From positions 124,001-188,000 of the forward strand of contig JALHOL010000009.1 of assembly GCA_022843025.1 (NCBI GenBank): a stretch of 64,000 nucleotides of DNA, given 5' to 3'. A program made the position numbers and the translations under genes. Shown here piece after piece: positions 37,508-46,372 of this stretch (its first letter is position 1; the number at the start of each line of letters is the position of its first letter). This DNA is from Paracoccaceae bacterium (GTDB lineage Bacteria > Pseudomonadota > Alphaproteobacteria > Rhodobacterales > Rhodobacteraceae). The notes beneath the pieces are model-generated. The model was not told the origin of the DNA and searched no databases. It worked only from the letters and a program-made list of their open reading frames with translations.

Positions 37508-38185
37508 TCAGCGGGCGCCGAAACCCGTCAGCATGACCACGACGGTCGCGAAAACGATGCCCGTGTCCATGCGGGCCGACCGGTTGCGCACATAGATCGC
37601 ATCAAGGCGCGCCTTGCGGCAGACGCTTTTGTAATCATCGGCATAGCCAGAGCGCACCTGTGCCAGACCGGTAATGCCCGGCAGGACGGCAAAGCGCTGG
37701 GCGTAGAGGGGGATGGTGCGGATATAGACCACGGCGTGATCCCATGCGTCGGGACGCGGACCTACCAGCGCCATCTCACCGCGCAGGACGTTGATCAGGT
37801 TGGGCAGTTCATCCAGCCGCGACTTGCGCAGAAGCGCGCCCAGTTGGGTGATCCGGTGGCGATCAAGCGGCGCATCATGGGACCGCACGTCGATCGAAGA
37901 CGGCAGCATGGTCCGGAATTTCCACATGCGGAAGGAGGTGCAATCCTTGCCCATCCGCTTTTGCCGAAAGAACAGGGGGCCGGGGTTGAAGATCGGGTTC
38001 AGCACCAGCAGGACGAGCGCAACAGCAACCACCATGGGCGCGGCAAGCAGGGCGAAAAGGATGTCAAAGCTGCGCGCAAAGAGATAGCGCTGACGCTGCC
38101 TGCCCTTGGCGACGGGGCCCGTGTAAACGCTCGCGGGCGCAACAATATCCGCCCCAACCATATCAAAAGTATCATCCAATTTCAC
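37508..38185 (-). CDS. Undecaprenyl-phosphate sugar-1-phosphate transferase (ExoY type)
   Basis: This enzyme of 225 residues initiates repeat-unit assembly by placing a sugar phosphate on undecaprenyl phosphate. A hydrophobic helix (FDILFALLAAPMVVAVALVL) precedes the catalytic region FFRQKRMGKDCTSFRMWKFRTM, then RLDELPNLINVLRGEMALVGPRP, all hallmarks of bacterial sugar transferases. I chose GTG 38185 with AGGGGCCGGAC upstream; the frame extends to 38233 but starts WDFPLFCCHS without support. The small size is like ExoY rather than WbaP, so it has one domain only. First gene of its leftward pair with the YdcF gene. Confidence 0.92.
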   Translation of the reverse strand: MKLDDTFDMVGADIVAPASVYTGPVAKGRQRQRYLFARSFDILFALLAAPMVVAVALVLLVLNPIFNPGPLFFRQKRMGKDCTSFRMWKFRTMLPSSIDVRSHDAPLDRHRITQLGALLRKSRLDELPNLINVLRGEMALVGPRPDAWDHAVVYIRTIPLYAQRFAVLPGITGLAQVRSGYADDYKSVCRKARLDAIYVRNRSARMDTGIVFATVVVMLTGFGAR

Positions 38186-38528
38186 GTCCGGCCCCTGGCA
38201 GCTGTGGCAGCAGAAGAGTGGGAAGTCCCACAATCCGAATATACATGAAGGTTAACGAAGGTTACGTGTAAAACGCTGCTCGAGATTAAGAATGTGGAAA
38301 AAATCGGGCAGGATTGGTTCGAAATGCAGAATTATGGCCGTAAATTGGGCCGTTCGGGCACAATTCGGCACGGCGGATTGGCGAGAGTTTGCTCATCGTT
38401 TCTGCGCCGCGGCTGCGGCCTTTGCGAAGGCCATGCGTTTTTGCAAACCCTGCCCGTCTTGGGTGAAGTTGGTGGGGATTTACGCCTTTTTCGCCACTTT
38501 GCGCAGAATCACCAGCCGGTTGACGGTG
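38186..38528. promoter_or_regulatory. Intergenic region with direct repeats upstream of the initiating transferase
   Basis: This 343-base stretch has no gene that I can support. GAAGGTTA occurs twice (38247-38254 and 38257-38264), ten bases apart, or one helical turn, which suits a tandem-binding activator. It is AT-rich just upstream of the transferase start, so a promoter there is likely. Confidence 0.45.
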
Positions 38529-40979
38529 TCACGGCTGGGGCTGGGGCGCGGATAGATCCTGCAACAGGGCGCGCGCGCGGTCCACACCCGGCCAAGGCGC
38601 GGTGGCGGCCAGATCGAGCGCGCGTGCCACAGCGACCTTTGCCTCATCGGTTCGGCCAAGGGCAGCGAGGACGGCGCCGTAATGATACTGAACCGACGCA
38701 TCCTCGGTCAGTGCGGCGGCGGCGGCCTCCAGCTTAGGCAAGGCGGCGGCGGAATCGCCGGTCAGGTGCAGAAGCCATCCATAGGTGTCCTGCAACGCAG
38801 GCACTTCGGAGGAGCGGAAGCGCCGGGCAATGCGGAAGGCGCGGTCGATCGTGGCGGCATCGTCCACGGTTTGCGACAACAGGCTTGCAAGATTGTTTGC
38901 GATCAGGGGGTTGGCACTGTCTTCGGCATAAAGCGCCTCATAGATGCTGATGGCACCGGCCACGTCCCCTTGTGCCTGAAGGCGCGATGCGCGGATCCAG
39001 CGCAGGTCGACCGAGCGCGGCTGTGCGGTCAGCCCCGCGTCCAGCACCTTGCCGGCTTCGTCTGACTGGCCCTGCGCTTCCAGCAGGGTATAGAGCGCCC
39101 GAATGGCGCGTTCATCCGCGGGGTCCGACGCAAGCAGGGTGCGATAAATCGCAATGGCGGCGTCAGGGCGTTCCCCGGCCTCATCCAGAATAGCCTGACG
39201 GTGCAAGAGCGGGCGCGATTCGGGCTGCTTTTCGAGGGCAGCGGACAGCACGGCGGCGGCCTCATCCTGCCGGTCTGCCTGAAGCAGGGCGTCGACTTTC
39301 AGCAGCGCCCAAGGGGCCGAATCGTCGGCTGCCGCGATTTCGCGGTCGAGTATGGCCAGCGCCTCATCCGGGCGTTCCTGCGCCAGAAGGACTGCGCTTT
39401 CCAACTGGTTCGCGGCAGATTGCGCCTCGGGCGCGTCGGACGATCTGAGAAGGCCCAGCAATTGCCCGGCCAGCGCCCAATCGGCGGTGTTCAGGGCGAT
39501 TTCCGACAACATTTCGACCAGACCAAGATCGGCCGGGTTATTTTGCCATGCCTGATATAGCACGGAACGGGCAACCTCGGCCCGGCCCTGATCTTGCAGC
39601 AGGCGGCCATAGTCGCGTGCATAGGAGGGCTCGCGTGGTGCCACTTCCACCGCGCGGCCCAGCGTTTCCGTCGCCAGATCAACCGATCCGTCGCGCAGAT
39701 AGGCCGCGGCGAGCGCGGCGAGGATGCGGGCGTTGTTCGGATCCTGATTCAGTGCCGTGCGCAGGTCGATGATCGCGTCTGACACTTGATCGGCGTTGAT
39801 GCGCCAACCCGCGCGCAGGAGCAGCGCTTCGACATGCGAGGCGTCTTCGGCAAGGATTTCGGCGACGACGGTTTCGGCCTTTGGCTGGTCACCCATGGTG
39901 GTGAGCATTCCGGCATAAAGCGACTTGATCCGCCGGGTTTGATCCGAGGCCGGGGCCGCGGCAATGAGTTCGGCGATCGCGGTCAGCGCGGCCTGCCGAT
40001 CACCTGTTTCAAAAATGATCGAGGCTTGCAGGGCGCGATAAAGGTCTGCCTTGGGATCTTCGGCATTCGCAGCGATCAGGGGGTCAATCTCGGCAAGGGC
40101 TGCATCCGGCCCTTTGGTGCCGCGCAGAAAGTCGATCAGGGCAAGGTGGCCTTCGGCATCGGCTGAAGCCTCGCCGGCGCGTTCGCGCAGGAAAGCCTCG
40201 GCCCCGGCGACATCGCCGCGCGCCAGATACCATTGCAGCAAATTGCCCGGAAGCTCTGCATCGGTTGGGAACAGCCCGATCATCAGACGGAACTGGGCCA
40301 CGACGGCATCAGGCATGTCCTGTTCCAACAGCAGACGGAGCTTCAGATCCTGAAGGCTGAAATCCTTTGGCTGCTGTGCCAGCGCCTGTTCGATCAAGGG
40401 CAGCGCGCTTTGCGCCCGGTCCTCGGACATGGCCTGATCAATGGCGATGCGCAGCAAGGCCGGATCATCGGGGCGGTCGGCGCGCAGCTTGGCCGCCTGT
40501 TCGGCAATGCTGCCGCGCTGGGCTGCGTTGTTATCGGTGACAGCCCGCTGATAGTCGCGCGCAAGGATCAGGCTGATGACACGGGGATCGGCGGCGCTGA
40601 TCCGCTGCGCTTCGGTAGCGGCGGCCTCGAAATCCGGCCAGGCGCTTTGGCTGAGCAGGATGGTGGCGATGGCGACCCGCGATTCGAGATCGTTGGGCTG
40701 TAGATCGGCCAGTTCCTTGTATTGCTGATAGGCCCCGGCCAGATCGCCGGTTTCCAGCAGGGTATCGGCCAGCACCTTGCGCGCGGCATGCAGATCGGAT
40801 TGCAGCGACAGCGCGTTGCGCAATTCGACCAGCGCGCGCGGTGTGTCACCTTCGGCAAGCAGGGATTGGGCAGAGGCGAAATGACCGGCGGCCTTTTCTT
40901 CGGTGCTCTGACAGGCGGCAAGCAGCAAAACCAGAGCGAGGGCCGCGGGGAACCGGGGAAACAGTCCTGAAACGGGCAT
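38529..40979 (-). CDS. TPR lipoprotein of the exosortase/EPS system (PrsT-like)
   Basis: This 816-residue protein has a lipoprotein signal (MPVSGLFPRFPAALALVLLLAACQ) with lipobox LAAC, so Cys24 should be acylated and the protein anchored in the envelope. The rest is an almost continuous array of tetratricopeptide-like repeats, for example ALVELRNALSLQSDLHAARKVLADTLLETGD and AIIDLRTALNQDPNNARILAALAAAYLRDG. This organisation matches the PEP-CTERM system TPR lipoprotein family. I chose ATG 40979 because GAAGGAATTGGT precedes it and it gives a proper signal; the frame runs to 41078. Likely a periplasmic scaffold for polysaccharide synthesis or export. Confidence 0.87.
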   Translation of the reverse strand: MPVSGLFPRFPAALALVLLLAACQSTEEKAAGHFASAQSLLAEGDTPRALVELRNALSLQSDLHAARKVLADTLLETGDLAGAYQQYKELADLQPNDLESRVAIATILLSQSAWPDFEAAATEAQRISAADPRVISLILARDYQRAVTDNNAAQRGSIAEQAAKLRADRPDDPALLRIAIDQAMSEDRAQSALPLIEQALAQQPKDFSLQDLKLRLLLEQDMPDAVVAQFRLMIGLFPTDAELPGNLLQWYLARGDVAGAEAFLRERAGEASADAEGHLALIDFLRGTKGPDAALAEIDPLIAANAEDPKADLYRALQASIIFETGDRQAALTAIAELIAAAPASDQTRRIKSLYAGMLTTMGDQPKAETVVAEILAEDASHVEALLLRAGWRINADQVSDAIIDLRTALNQDPNNARILAALAAAYLRDGSVDLATETLGRAVEVAPREPSYARDYGRLLQDQGRAEVARSVLYQAWQNNPADLGLVEMLSEIALNTADWALAGQLLGLLRSSDAPEAQSAANQLESAVLLAQERPDEALAILDREIAAADDSAPWALLKVDALLQADRQDEAAAVLSAALEKQPESRPLLHRQAILDEAGERPDAAIAIYRTLLASDPADERAIRALYTLLEAQGQSDEAGKVLDAGLTAQPRSVDLRWIRASRLQAQGDVAGAISIYEALYAEDSANPLIANNLASLLSQTVDDAATIDRAFRIARRFRSSEVPALQDTYGWLLHLTGDSAAALPKLEAAAAALTEDASVQYHYGAVLAALGRTDEAKVAVARALDLAATAPWPGVDRARALLQDLSAPQPQP

Positions 40980-41340
40980 ACCAATTCCTTCATTCCAAAA
41001 CGACTGCCCGCAAGGGCGGCTCTGCATCCCTGTGCCGCGGGAGGATCGGTTGTCGTGTTCATTGCGGCGCATCCACAACGGCGCCTGTTCAATCGTTGAT
41101 CACTTTGCACACAGCCTTCGAATTCAGTGGGATGCCGGGTGGACCAAAGGTAGTCAACTAGTATTAATGTCAGGGCTGGTAGAACGAAGAGCTTTAGGAC
41201 ATGCAGGCGAGTGATGATTGTCGGCGGGTTGCGCCGAATGTGGATGACCGGTCGATGAATGGCTCTGAACAACAGCAAGCGGTCGCTTTGCACAACGCCG
41301 CCCCGCGGCGGTTGGGCCTGTGGAACAGGGGGGGCGTCCG
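40980..41340. promoter_or_regulatory. Divergent promoter region between TPR lipoprotein and Wzz genes
   Basis: No gene is supported here. Notable are GATCACTTTGCACACAGCC (41098-41116), which shares the core CACTTTGYRCA with a site upstream of the VPLPA-CTERM gene, and the AT-rich AGTATTAATGTC (41160-41171). Both could be regulatory. Confidence 0.45.
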
Positions 41341-42789
41341 GTGATCGAAGAACAGTCCGGTTCGATTGATCTGCCCTTTGTCCTGTCGCGCGCGCGGCGG
41401 TGGCTGTTTCTGTTCCTGTTCGTCTTTGTGACGATTGCGGGGATCGGCCTGATCGTCGCGCTGATCTTGCCGACGGTCTATCGATCAGAGGCCCTGCTGG
41501 TGGTGGAATCCGAGCAGATCCCTGATGATCTTGCCCAATCGACGGTCCGCACCAAGGCGGGCGAGCAATTGCAGATCATCGAACAGCGGGTTCTGTCGCG
41601 CGAGGTTCTGATCAATCTAGCCGACCGGTTAGACATCTTTGCTGCTGAGGGCGTGACGGATCCTGAAACACTGTCCTCTGGCGTCATCGTCGAGGATCTT
41701 CGGTCGCGCATCCTGATCACCCCGTCCAATGACGGCCCGCGCGCGGTTGGGGATGCAGAGGCCCTGCTGGTGCGCATCGCCTTTGATTCGCCCAATCCCG
41801 ATGTTTCGGCTGCGGTGGCCAATGAGCTTGTGACGCTGATCCTCGAAGAGGATGTCGCCACCCGCATCCAGCTTGCCCGCCAGACGCAGGCGTTTTTCCA
41901 GCAGGAAGTGGCGCGGCTGGAGCAGGAGCTTTCGGCCCGTTCGCAAGAGATTCAGGCCTATAAGGAAGAAAATATCAACGCGCTGCCAGACAGCCTGATG
42001 TTCCGCCGCCAGGATCTGGCGATGATCGAAGAACGCATGGTGCAACTGGACCGGGATCGCCGGGTGCTGTTGGATCAGATTGACCGGATCGACCGGCTGA
42101 CGGGCGCGCAGCCCACGGAGCCGAGGGCCGATGACGGCACCGGGGTGGAACGAGAGCAGGTCACGACGCGCGATGTTCGGCGCGGCGATCTGGTGACCGA
42201 ACTGTCCTATCTGGATCAGGAGCGCGACCAACTGATGGCGCGGTCCGAAGCCCTGACCGAGACGATTGCCGAAACGCCCCGCGTGTCGATCCGGCTGGAG
42301 GCGCTCGAGCGTGACTATCAGAACGTGCGGAGCCAGTATGATCTGGCGATTTCCAATCTGGCAAAGGCCGAGATTGGCGAATTGATCGAGAGCCTCGCCA
42401 AGGGGCGGCGGATCAGCGTGATTGAACAGGCCGTGCGGCCCGACCGTCCTTATAGCCCGAACCGGCCACAGATCGCCCTGATCGGAATTGCCGCTGCGTT
42501 GGCCACGGCCATCGGGTTGATCGTGGCGCTGGAAACCCTGCGCAATGTCATCCGCCGACCCGAGGACATCACTGCGGTGATCGGTGACCGGATGATCATG
42601 ACACTGCCCTATGTCCGCACGCGCAGCGAGATGACGACCATCTGGATGGTCAGCGGCCTGACGCTTGTCGTCGCTTTGGGCCTTGCTGCTTTTGGGTGGC
42701 AGAATTCAGCAGAGCTTGGCCGGATGCTGGCCGAAGCTCTGGACAAGATGAAGACGTTAGTGCCCGCTGGCACTGTGGGAGGGGTGTAG
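41341..42789 (+). CDS. Wzz-like polysaccharide co-polymerase
   Basis: This 482-residue inner-membrane protein controls chain length and export. The first helix is about residues 20-40 (LFLFLFVFVTIAGIGLIVALILP), followed by the Wzz domain (TVYRSEALLVVE), a long periplasmic coiled coil (FFQQEVARLEQELSARSQEIQAYKEE and later RNVRSQYDL-type heptads), then the proline motif RPYSPNRPQ and the second helix. A third hydrophobic segment (MVSGLTLVVALGLAAFGW) lies near the C terminus, which is unusual. GTG 41341 has AGGGGGGGCGTCC upstream; a GTG at 41320 is possible. The BY-kinase partner is encoded separately three bases downstream. Confidence 0.88.
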   Translation: MIEEQSGSIDLPFVLSRARRWLFLFLFVFVTIAGIGLIVALILPTVYRSEALLVVESEQIPDDLAQSTVRTKAGEQLQIIEQRVLSREVLINLADRLDIFAAEGVTDPETLSSGVIVEDLRSRILITPSNDGPRAVGDAEALLVRIAFDSPNPDVSAAVANELVTLILEEDVATRIQLARQTQAFFQQEVARLEQELSARSQEIQAYKEENINALPDSLMFRRQDLAMIEERMVQLDRDRRVLLDQIDRIDRLTGAQPTEPRADDGTGVEREQVTTRDVRRGDLVTELSYLDQERDQLMARSEALTETIAETPRVSIRLEALERDYQNVRSQYDLAISNLAKAEIGELIESLAKGRRISVIEQAVRPDRPYSPNRPQIALIGIAAALATAIGLIVALETLRNVIRRPEDITAVIGDRMIMTLPYVRTRSEMTTIWMVSGLTLVVALGLAAFGWQNSAELGRMLAEALDKMKTLVPAGTVGGV

Positions 42790-42792
42790 GCC

Positions 42793-43617
42793 ATGGCCGT
42801 CGAACGCGTTCAATCGGCGATTGCCCGTGCCCGTGCCCAGCGCGCGGGTCTGGAGACGGTCTACGAGATCGAAGATGATCTGCCGATGGCGGAAGAGGAT
42901 ATCATCGAGCCTGTCCCGCCCGAGGATTGGAACGCGCTGCCGAAATCCGGCATGACCGCGCGGATTCTGGATCGGGCCCGGATCGTGACGGCGGGTCTGG
43001 CCGAGCATTCCACCGCCTTTGACATGATGCGCACCAAGGTGTTGCAGCGGATGAAGGCCGAAGGGTGGAAGCGGATTGCCATCACATCTGCCGACAAGAA
43101 CTGCGGCAAGAGCATGGTGGCGATGAACCTCGCCTTCAGCCTGTCACGTCAGGTGGAATTGCGCACGATTTTGGTAGAGGCCGATCTGCGGCAGCCGTCT
43201 CTGGCCAAGGCGATGCGGTTGTCGCCGCGCGGTGGCTTTGCCGAAGTGTTGCGGCGCGAGGTTCCCTTCCCCAAAAGTCTGGTGCGGGTGCGCGAGAACC
43301 TTGCCGTACTGGCCAACCGCGACCGCAGCCCTGCCTCGGCGGAACTGCTGCACAGCGATGTTGTGCCCGGCATGCTGAAAGAGATCGAGCGCGCCTATCG
43401 GCCAGACGTGATGATCTTTGATCTTCCGCCGCTGATGCTTGCCGATGACACGCTGGCCTTCCTTGGCAATGTCGACTGCGCCTTGCTGGTGACCAGCGCG
43501 GAACACACGACGACGGCGCAGGTTGAGGCCTGTGTGCGCGAAATCTCGGACCGGACGGCGCTGGTGGGCGTTGTGCTGAACAAGTATCGCGCGGCCGGGG
43601 CGGCGAGCGGGTACTGA
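42793..43617 (+). CDS. CpsD/CapB-like BY-kinase (P-loop ATPase)
   Basis: This 274-residue cytoplasmic protein pairs with the Wzz-like protein to control polymer length. The family order Walker A, A' and B is visible: SADKNCGKSMVAMNLAFSL, TILVEADLRQPSLAKAM and DVMIFDLPPLMLADD. The usual GEGKS is replaced by NCGKS, and A' has EADLR for DxD(L)R. The C terminus (VLNKYRAAGAASGY) has only one terminal Tyr, not the Tyr cluster of typical kinases, so phosphorylation may be limited. ATG 42793 follows the Wzz stop by three bases. It is the last gene of this pair. Confidence 0.86.
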   Translation: MAVERVQSAIARARAQRAGLETVYEIEDDLPMAEEDIIEPVPPEDWNALPKSGMTARILDRARIVTAGLAEHSTAFDMMRTKVLQRMKAEGWKRIAITSADKNCGKSMVAMNLAFSLSRQVELRTILVEADLRQPSLAKAMRLSPRGGFAEVLRREVPFPKSLVRVRENLAVLANRDRSPASAELLHSDVVPGMLKEIERAYRPDVMIFDLPPLMLADDTLAFLGNVDCALLVTSAEHTTTAQVEACVREISDRTALVGVVLNKYRAAGAASGY

Positions 43618-43660
43618 GCGATCCCTGCGCGGTGACAAGACGGTAAGGCGCAAAAGAAAA

Positions 43661-43678
43661 GGGGCGCCGAAGCGCCCC
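43661..43678 (-). terminator. Terminator of the VPLPA-CTERM gene
   Basis: GGGGCGC (43661-43667) pairs with GCGCCCC (43672-43678), loop CGAA. Read leftward it is followed by TTTTCTTTTG, a good U-tract. It may also stop the rightward BY-kinase transcript. Confidence 0.82.
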
Positions 43679-43700
43679 AGATTGCGATGGTCCAGTTCGA

Positions 43701-44363
43701 TCAGGCCGTGGCGAGCTTGCGGCGACGCGAGAGGCCAACCAAGCCGAGCAGCGCAGTACCGAGCAGAAGGATACCGGCGGGCAGCGGGACGACGCTGATG
43801 GAGGCCTGCACGATGACACGCGACGGGTTCGTTCCCGGGCCTTCACCAAAGAGCGTCGACGGAACCGGAAGGAACGACACGGTCACCAGACCAAGGCCTG
43901 CGACTTGCTGGGAAGGAATGGAACCCCAGGTCAGGTTGCCGGTCAGGAAATCATATCTGTTGGCAATGAAGCCGGCCAAGCCGTTGTCGCTGTTAAAGTC
44001 CGTTGCGAAGCCGGTCCCAAGGCCCGTGCTTGCAAAGGTCGGCAGACCCGGCACAAGGAAGCGCAGCGCAGCGTTCAGATCGAACAGGTCGGGAACGAAG
44101 CGGTCACGTGCCGAAGCGGTGAGTTCCAGGAAATCGAACACCAGAGCCGGGCCATTGACTTGGACTTCCAGAACCGGGTTCGAAAGCAGCGACGGTGCAT
44201 AGGCAACCGTTGCCAAGCAATCGCTTGCGCCGGTTGCGATCCGGCAGTTCGTGATGGTCGGGGCCGAAGACGTGTCTATCGTGATCGGCGCAGCGACTGC
44301 CGAGCCGCTGATGACCACGACCGCAGCCAACGATTGCAACCACATTTTTGCATATCCGAGCAT
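43701..44363 (-). CDS. VPLPA-CTERM sorting-domain protein
   Basis: This 220-residue protein is a predicted exosortase substrate. The N terminus is a signal peptide (MLGYAKMWLQSLAAVVVISG to SAVAAPI). The C terminus has the tripartite sorting signal: VPLPA, a hydrophobic helix (GILLLGTALLGLVGL) and a basic tail (SRRRKLATA). The middle is acidic and glycine-poor with a possible disulfide (Cys in NCRIA and DCLATV); I recognise no enzyme domain. GGGAG precedes ATG 44363 at eight bases; a longer frame begins at 44405. It lies at the edge of the EPS locus and matches the XrtD specificity encoded at 25400. Confidence 0.9.
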   Translation of the reverse strand: MLGYAKMWLQSLAAVVVISGSAVAAPITIDTSSAPTITNCRIATGASDCLATVAYAPSLLSNPVLEVQVNGPALVFDFLELTASARDRFVPDLFDLNAALRFLVPGLPTFASTGLGTGFATDFNSDNGLAGFIANRYDFLTGNLTWGSIPSQQVAGLGLVTVSFLPVPSTLFGEGPGTNPSRVIVQASISVVPLPAGILLLGTALLGLVGLSRRRKLATA

Positions 44364-44617
44364 AGCATAATCTCCCAACGCGGAGGTCTTCCGGCCCAAC
44401 GCCACAATCCAACCAGTGTTAAGCCATATTAATACCGCATTTGGGGCCTGATGGAACCACTTTGTGCATAATGGGCCTGAATATAGCGTTCAGGCACGCA
44501 AAGCTTTGCGATTTTCGGAAAGCGTGCCACCATGACGTGTGCAGCCACAGCGCAACGTCACGTGATCGGGTGTGATTGGCGACTTTAGATGCGGTCAGTA
44601 CAAGTTGATTCGAGGCA
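44364..44617. promoter_or_regulatory. Upstream region of the VPLPA-CTERM gene
   Basis: This AT-richer stretch contains CCACTTTGTGCATAATGG (44457-44474), sharing CACTTTGYRCA with the TPR lipoprotein promoter in the same orientation relative to the gene, and CATATTAATACC. A promoter for the leftward gene is likely here. No small gene is convincing. Confidence 0.45.
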
Positions 44618-45520
44618 TCAGCGGCCTGCATGGATCGCGGCCAGATGTGCCGGCATCGACGAATCGCGCATGAGGCTGCGGAACCGGTCAAAGCGGGTGG
44701 TGGCATAGGCGAGGAAGTCATCCGCCGGGTTGCCGTTGGCGTGCTGGATCAATCCCCACAACGTCCAGAGCAGATCGCACATCGCCTTGTAGGCCACCAT
44801 GCGGGCATGGTCGGCGGGTTTGGGTTGGCCCTGAAAATAGGCCTCCAGCAGTTCACGGTCCTGGGCGGCGTCAAATCCTGCCTCGACCGACAGATCGCCC
44901 AGATCCCACATCGGATCGTTCATGCCGGAATATTCCCAATCGACGATCCACATGCGGCTGCCGGTATCGAGGAAGTTCTCGCACAGCGGATCGCAATGGC
45001 ATGGCGCAAGCGGGCGGGGATGCGCGTCAAGGGCGGCGCGCACCTGTTGCGCGTCTTGCAGGGCGTCAACGTAACCCTCTGGCAAAGCTGTGGATTTTGT
45101 GGCCAGCAGGGAGCGATAGCTGTCGATCATGTCGAACAGATCAAAGCGCGCCGGGAAGGTCTGGCCGCTGTCATGCAGGCGGCGAAAGGCATGGGCGGCG
45201 CGGGCAGGGCTGCCGGGCCGCGTGCGGAACAGGTCAGGCGTCATGGTGACGGTGTCGGGGATAAAGCGGGTGACCATCAGACCAGTGGCGGGATCGGCGT
45301 GCAGCACATCAGGCGCGACGCCTGCCATGGCGGCAGCGCGGGCGGCGACGGCCTCATTGCCGCGGTCGATATATTCGGCGGTGCCTTCGCCGGGGATGCG
45401 CAGGATATGGTCACCCAGATGCCAGACCCGGTTGGTCAGCCCGCCAAGGCGGCGGGGCGTGCCGGTGAAGCCCTGCAAGACGGGAAGGGTGGCGGCGATT
45501 GCGGCGATGTCGTCGGTCAT
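44618..45520 (-). CDS. Choline/ethanolamine-kinase-like phosphotransferase
   Basis: This 300-residue member of the APH/choline-kinase fold probably phosphorylates an amino alcohol. The N lobe has GGLTNRVWHLGDHILRIPG. The catalytic loop is PCHCDPLCENFL, in which the usual HxDxxxxN is seen as His-Cys-Asp-Pro with Asn five residues on. The metal motif is IVDWEYSGMNDPMWDLGDLS. ATG 45520 has AGGGG upstream. It is divergent from the methyltransferase gene, whose start is 73 bases away. A second kinase of this family is encoded at 48805-49683, only about 35% similar by eye. Confidence 0.82.
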   Translation of the reverse strand: MTDDIAAIAATLPVLQGFTGTPRRLGGLTNRVWHLGDHILRIPGEGTAEYIDRGNEAVAARAAAMAGVAPDVLHADPATGLMVTRFIPDTVTMTPDLFRTRPGSPARAAHAFRRLHDSGQTFPARFDLFDMIDSYRSLLATKSTALPEGYVDALQDAQQVRAALDAHPRPLAPCHCDPLCENFLDTGSRMWIVDWEYSGMNDPMWDLGDLSVEAGFDAAQDRELLEAYFQGQPKPADHARMVAYKAMCDLLWTLWGLIQHANGNPADDFLAYATTRFDRFRSLMRDSSMPAHLAAIHAGR

Positions 45521-45593
45521 TCTGGCCCCTGCCGTTGCGTTGCGGATCAGTCTGCCGCAAGCTGGACACAAGGCAAAGCGGGGAGTGGGGATC

Positions 45594-46253
45594 ATGGCAA
45601 CCGGCGGGCATGACGGGCATCTGGGCGCGGTCTACGAGGCCCGCGCGCCCGAGGAAGTGGCCGCCGTTTATGACGCCTGGGCAAGCACTTACGATGAAGA
45701 GATGGCCAAGGCAGGGTACCGCCATCCGGCGGTGGGACTTGCGCTGCTGGCGCGGCATTTGCCGCGGGGGGCGGGGCCTGTGCTGGATGCGGGCTGCGGG
45801 ACGGGGTTGCTGGGGGATTGGCTGGGCATACTGGGCTTTGCGCCGGTTGAGGGGTTGGACCTGTCGCCCGGCATGTTAGAGGTGGCGCGGCGCAAGGGGA
45901 GCTATGCGCGGCTGCACAATGTGGCGCTGGGGCGGGAATTGCCCTTTGAAACCGGGCAGTTCGCGGGTGTCATCTCAACCGGGGTGTTCACCACGGGCCA
46001 TGTCGGGGCCGAGGGGTTGCCGGAGCTGATCCGCATCACGCGGCCCGGCGGGGTGATCGTGCTGACGGTGAAGACGACGCTGTGGGATGGCGGTTTTGCC
46101 GCCGCTTTGGGTGTGCAGCAGCCGGTGCAGATGGCGGTGCAGACGGGCGTGCATACCGATGTGCATATCGTGGAGCAAACCGACCCCTATATCTCGATGC
46201 CCGGAGAGCCGGGAACGGTGCCTTCGCTCGCGGTGGTCCTGCGGCGGGTGTGA
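45594..46253 (+). CDS. Class I SAM-dependent methyltransferase
   Basis: This 219-residue methyltransferase has the SAM-binding motif VLDAGCGTGLLGDWL at about residue 62 and the acidic motif VEGLDLSPGMLEVARRKG. The N-terminal segment VAAVYDAWASTYDEEM is typical of small-molecule methyltransferases of the WBSCR27-like group. The acceptor is unknown; context suggests an amine or lipid head group. GGGGAGTGGGGATC precedes ATG 45594. It is divergent from one kinase gene and convergent on the flavoprotein gene, with an inverted repeat between them. Confidence 0.84.
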   Translation: MATGGHDGHLGAVYEARAPEEVAAVYDAWASTYDEEMAKAGYRHPAVGLALLARHLPRGAGPVLDAGCGTGLLGDWLGILGFAPVEGLDLSPGMLEVARRKGSYARLHNVALGRELPFETGQFAGVISTGVFTTGHVGAEGLPELIRITRPGGVIVLTVKTTLWDGGFAAALGVQQPVQMAVQTGVHTDVHIVEQTDPYISMPGEPGTVPSLAVVLRRV

Positions 46254-46294
46254 GGCTGCATTTGTCGGCGCGCGCGCCTGGCATCGGCGTCGCA

Positions 46295-46346
46295 TGGGTA
46301 TTTTTGCCAAGATGAAACGGCGGGTTCACCTTGGTTCAAATACCCA
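46295..46346. repeat. Inverted repeat between convergent genes
   Basis: TGGGTATTTTTGCCAAG (46295-46311) and CTTGGTTCAAATACCCA (46330-46346) are inverted copies with three mismatches, separated by 18 bases. It lies between the methyltransferase and flavoprotein stop codons and may act as a bidirectional terminator or be a dispersed extragenic element of this lineage. Confidence 0.6.
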
Positions 46347-46372
46347 TCTGACTGCGCCACTTCGCGCGGCGC

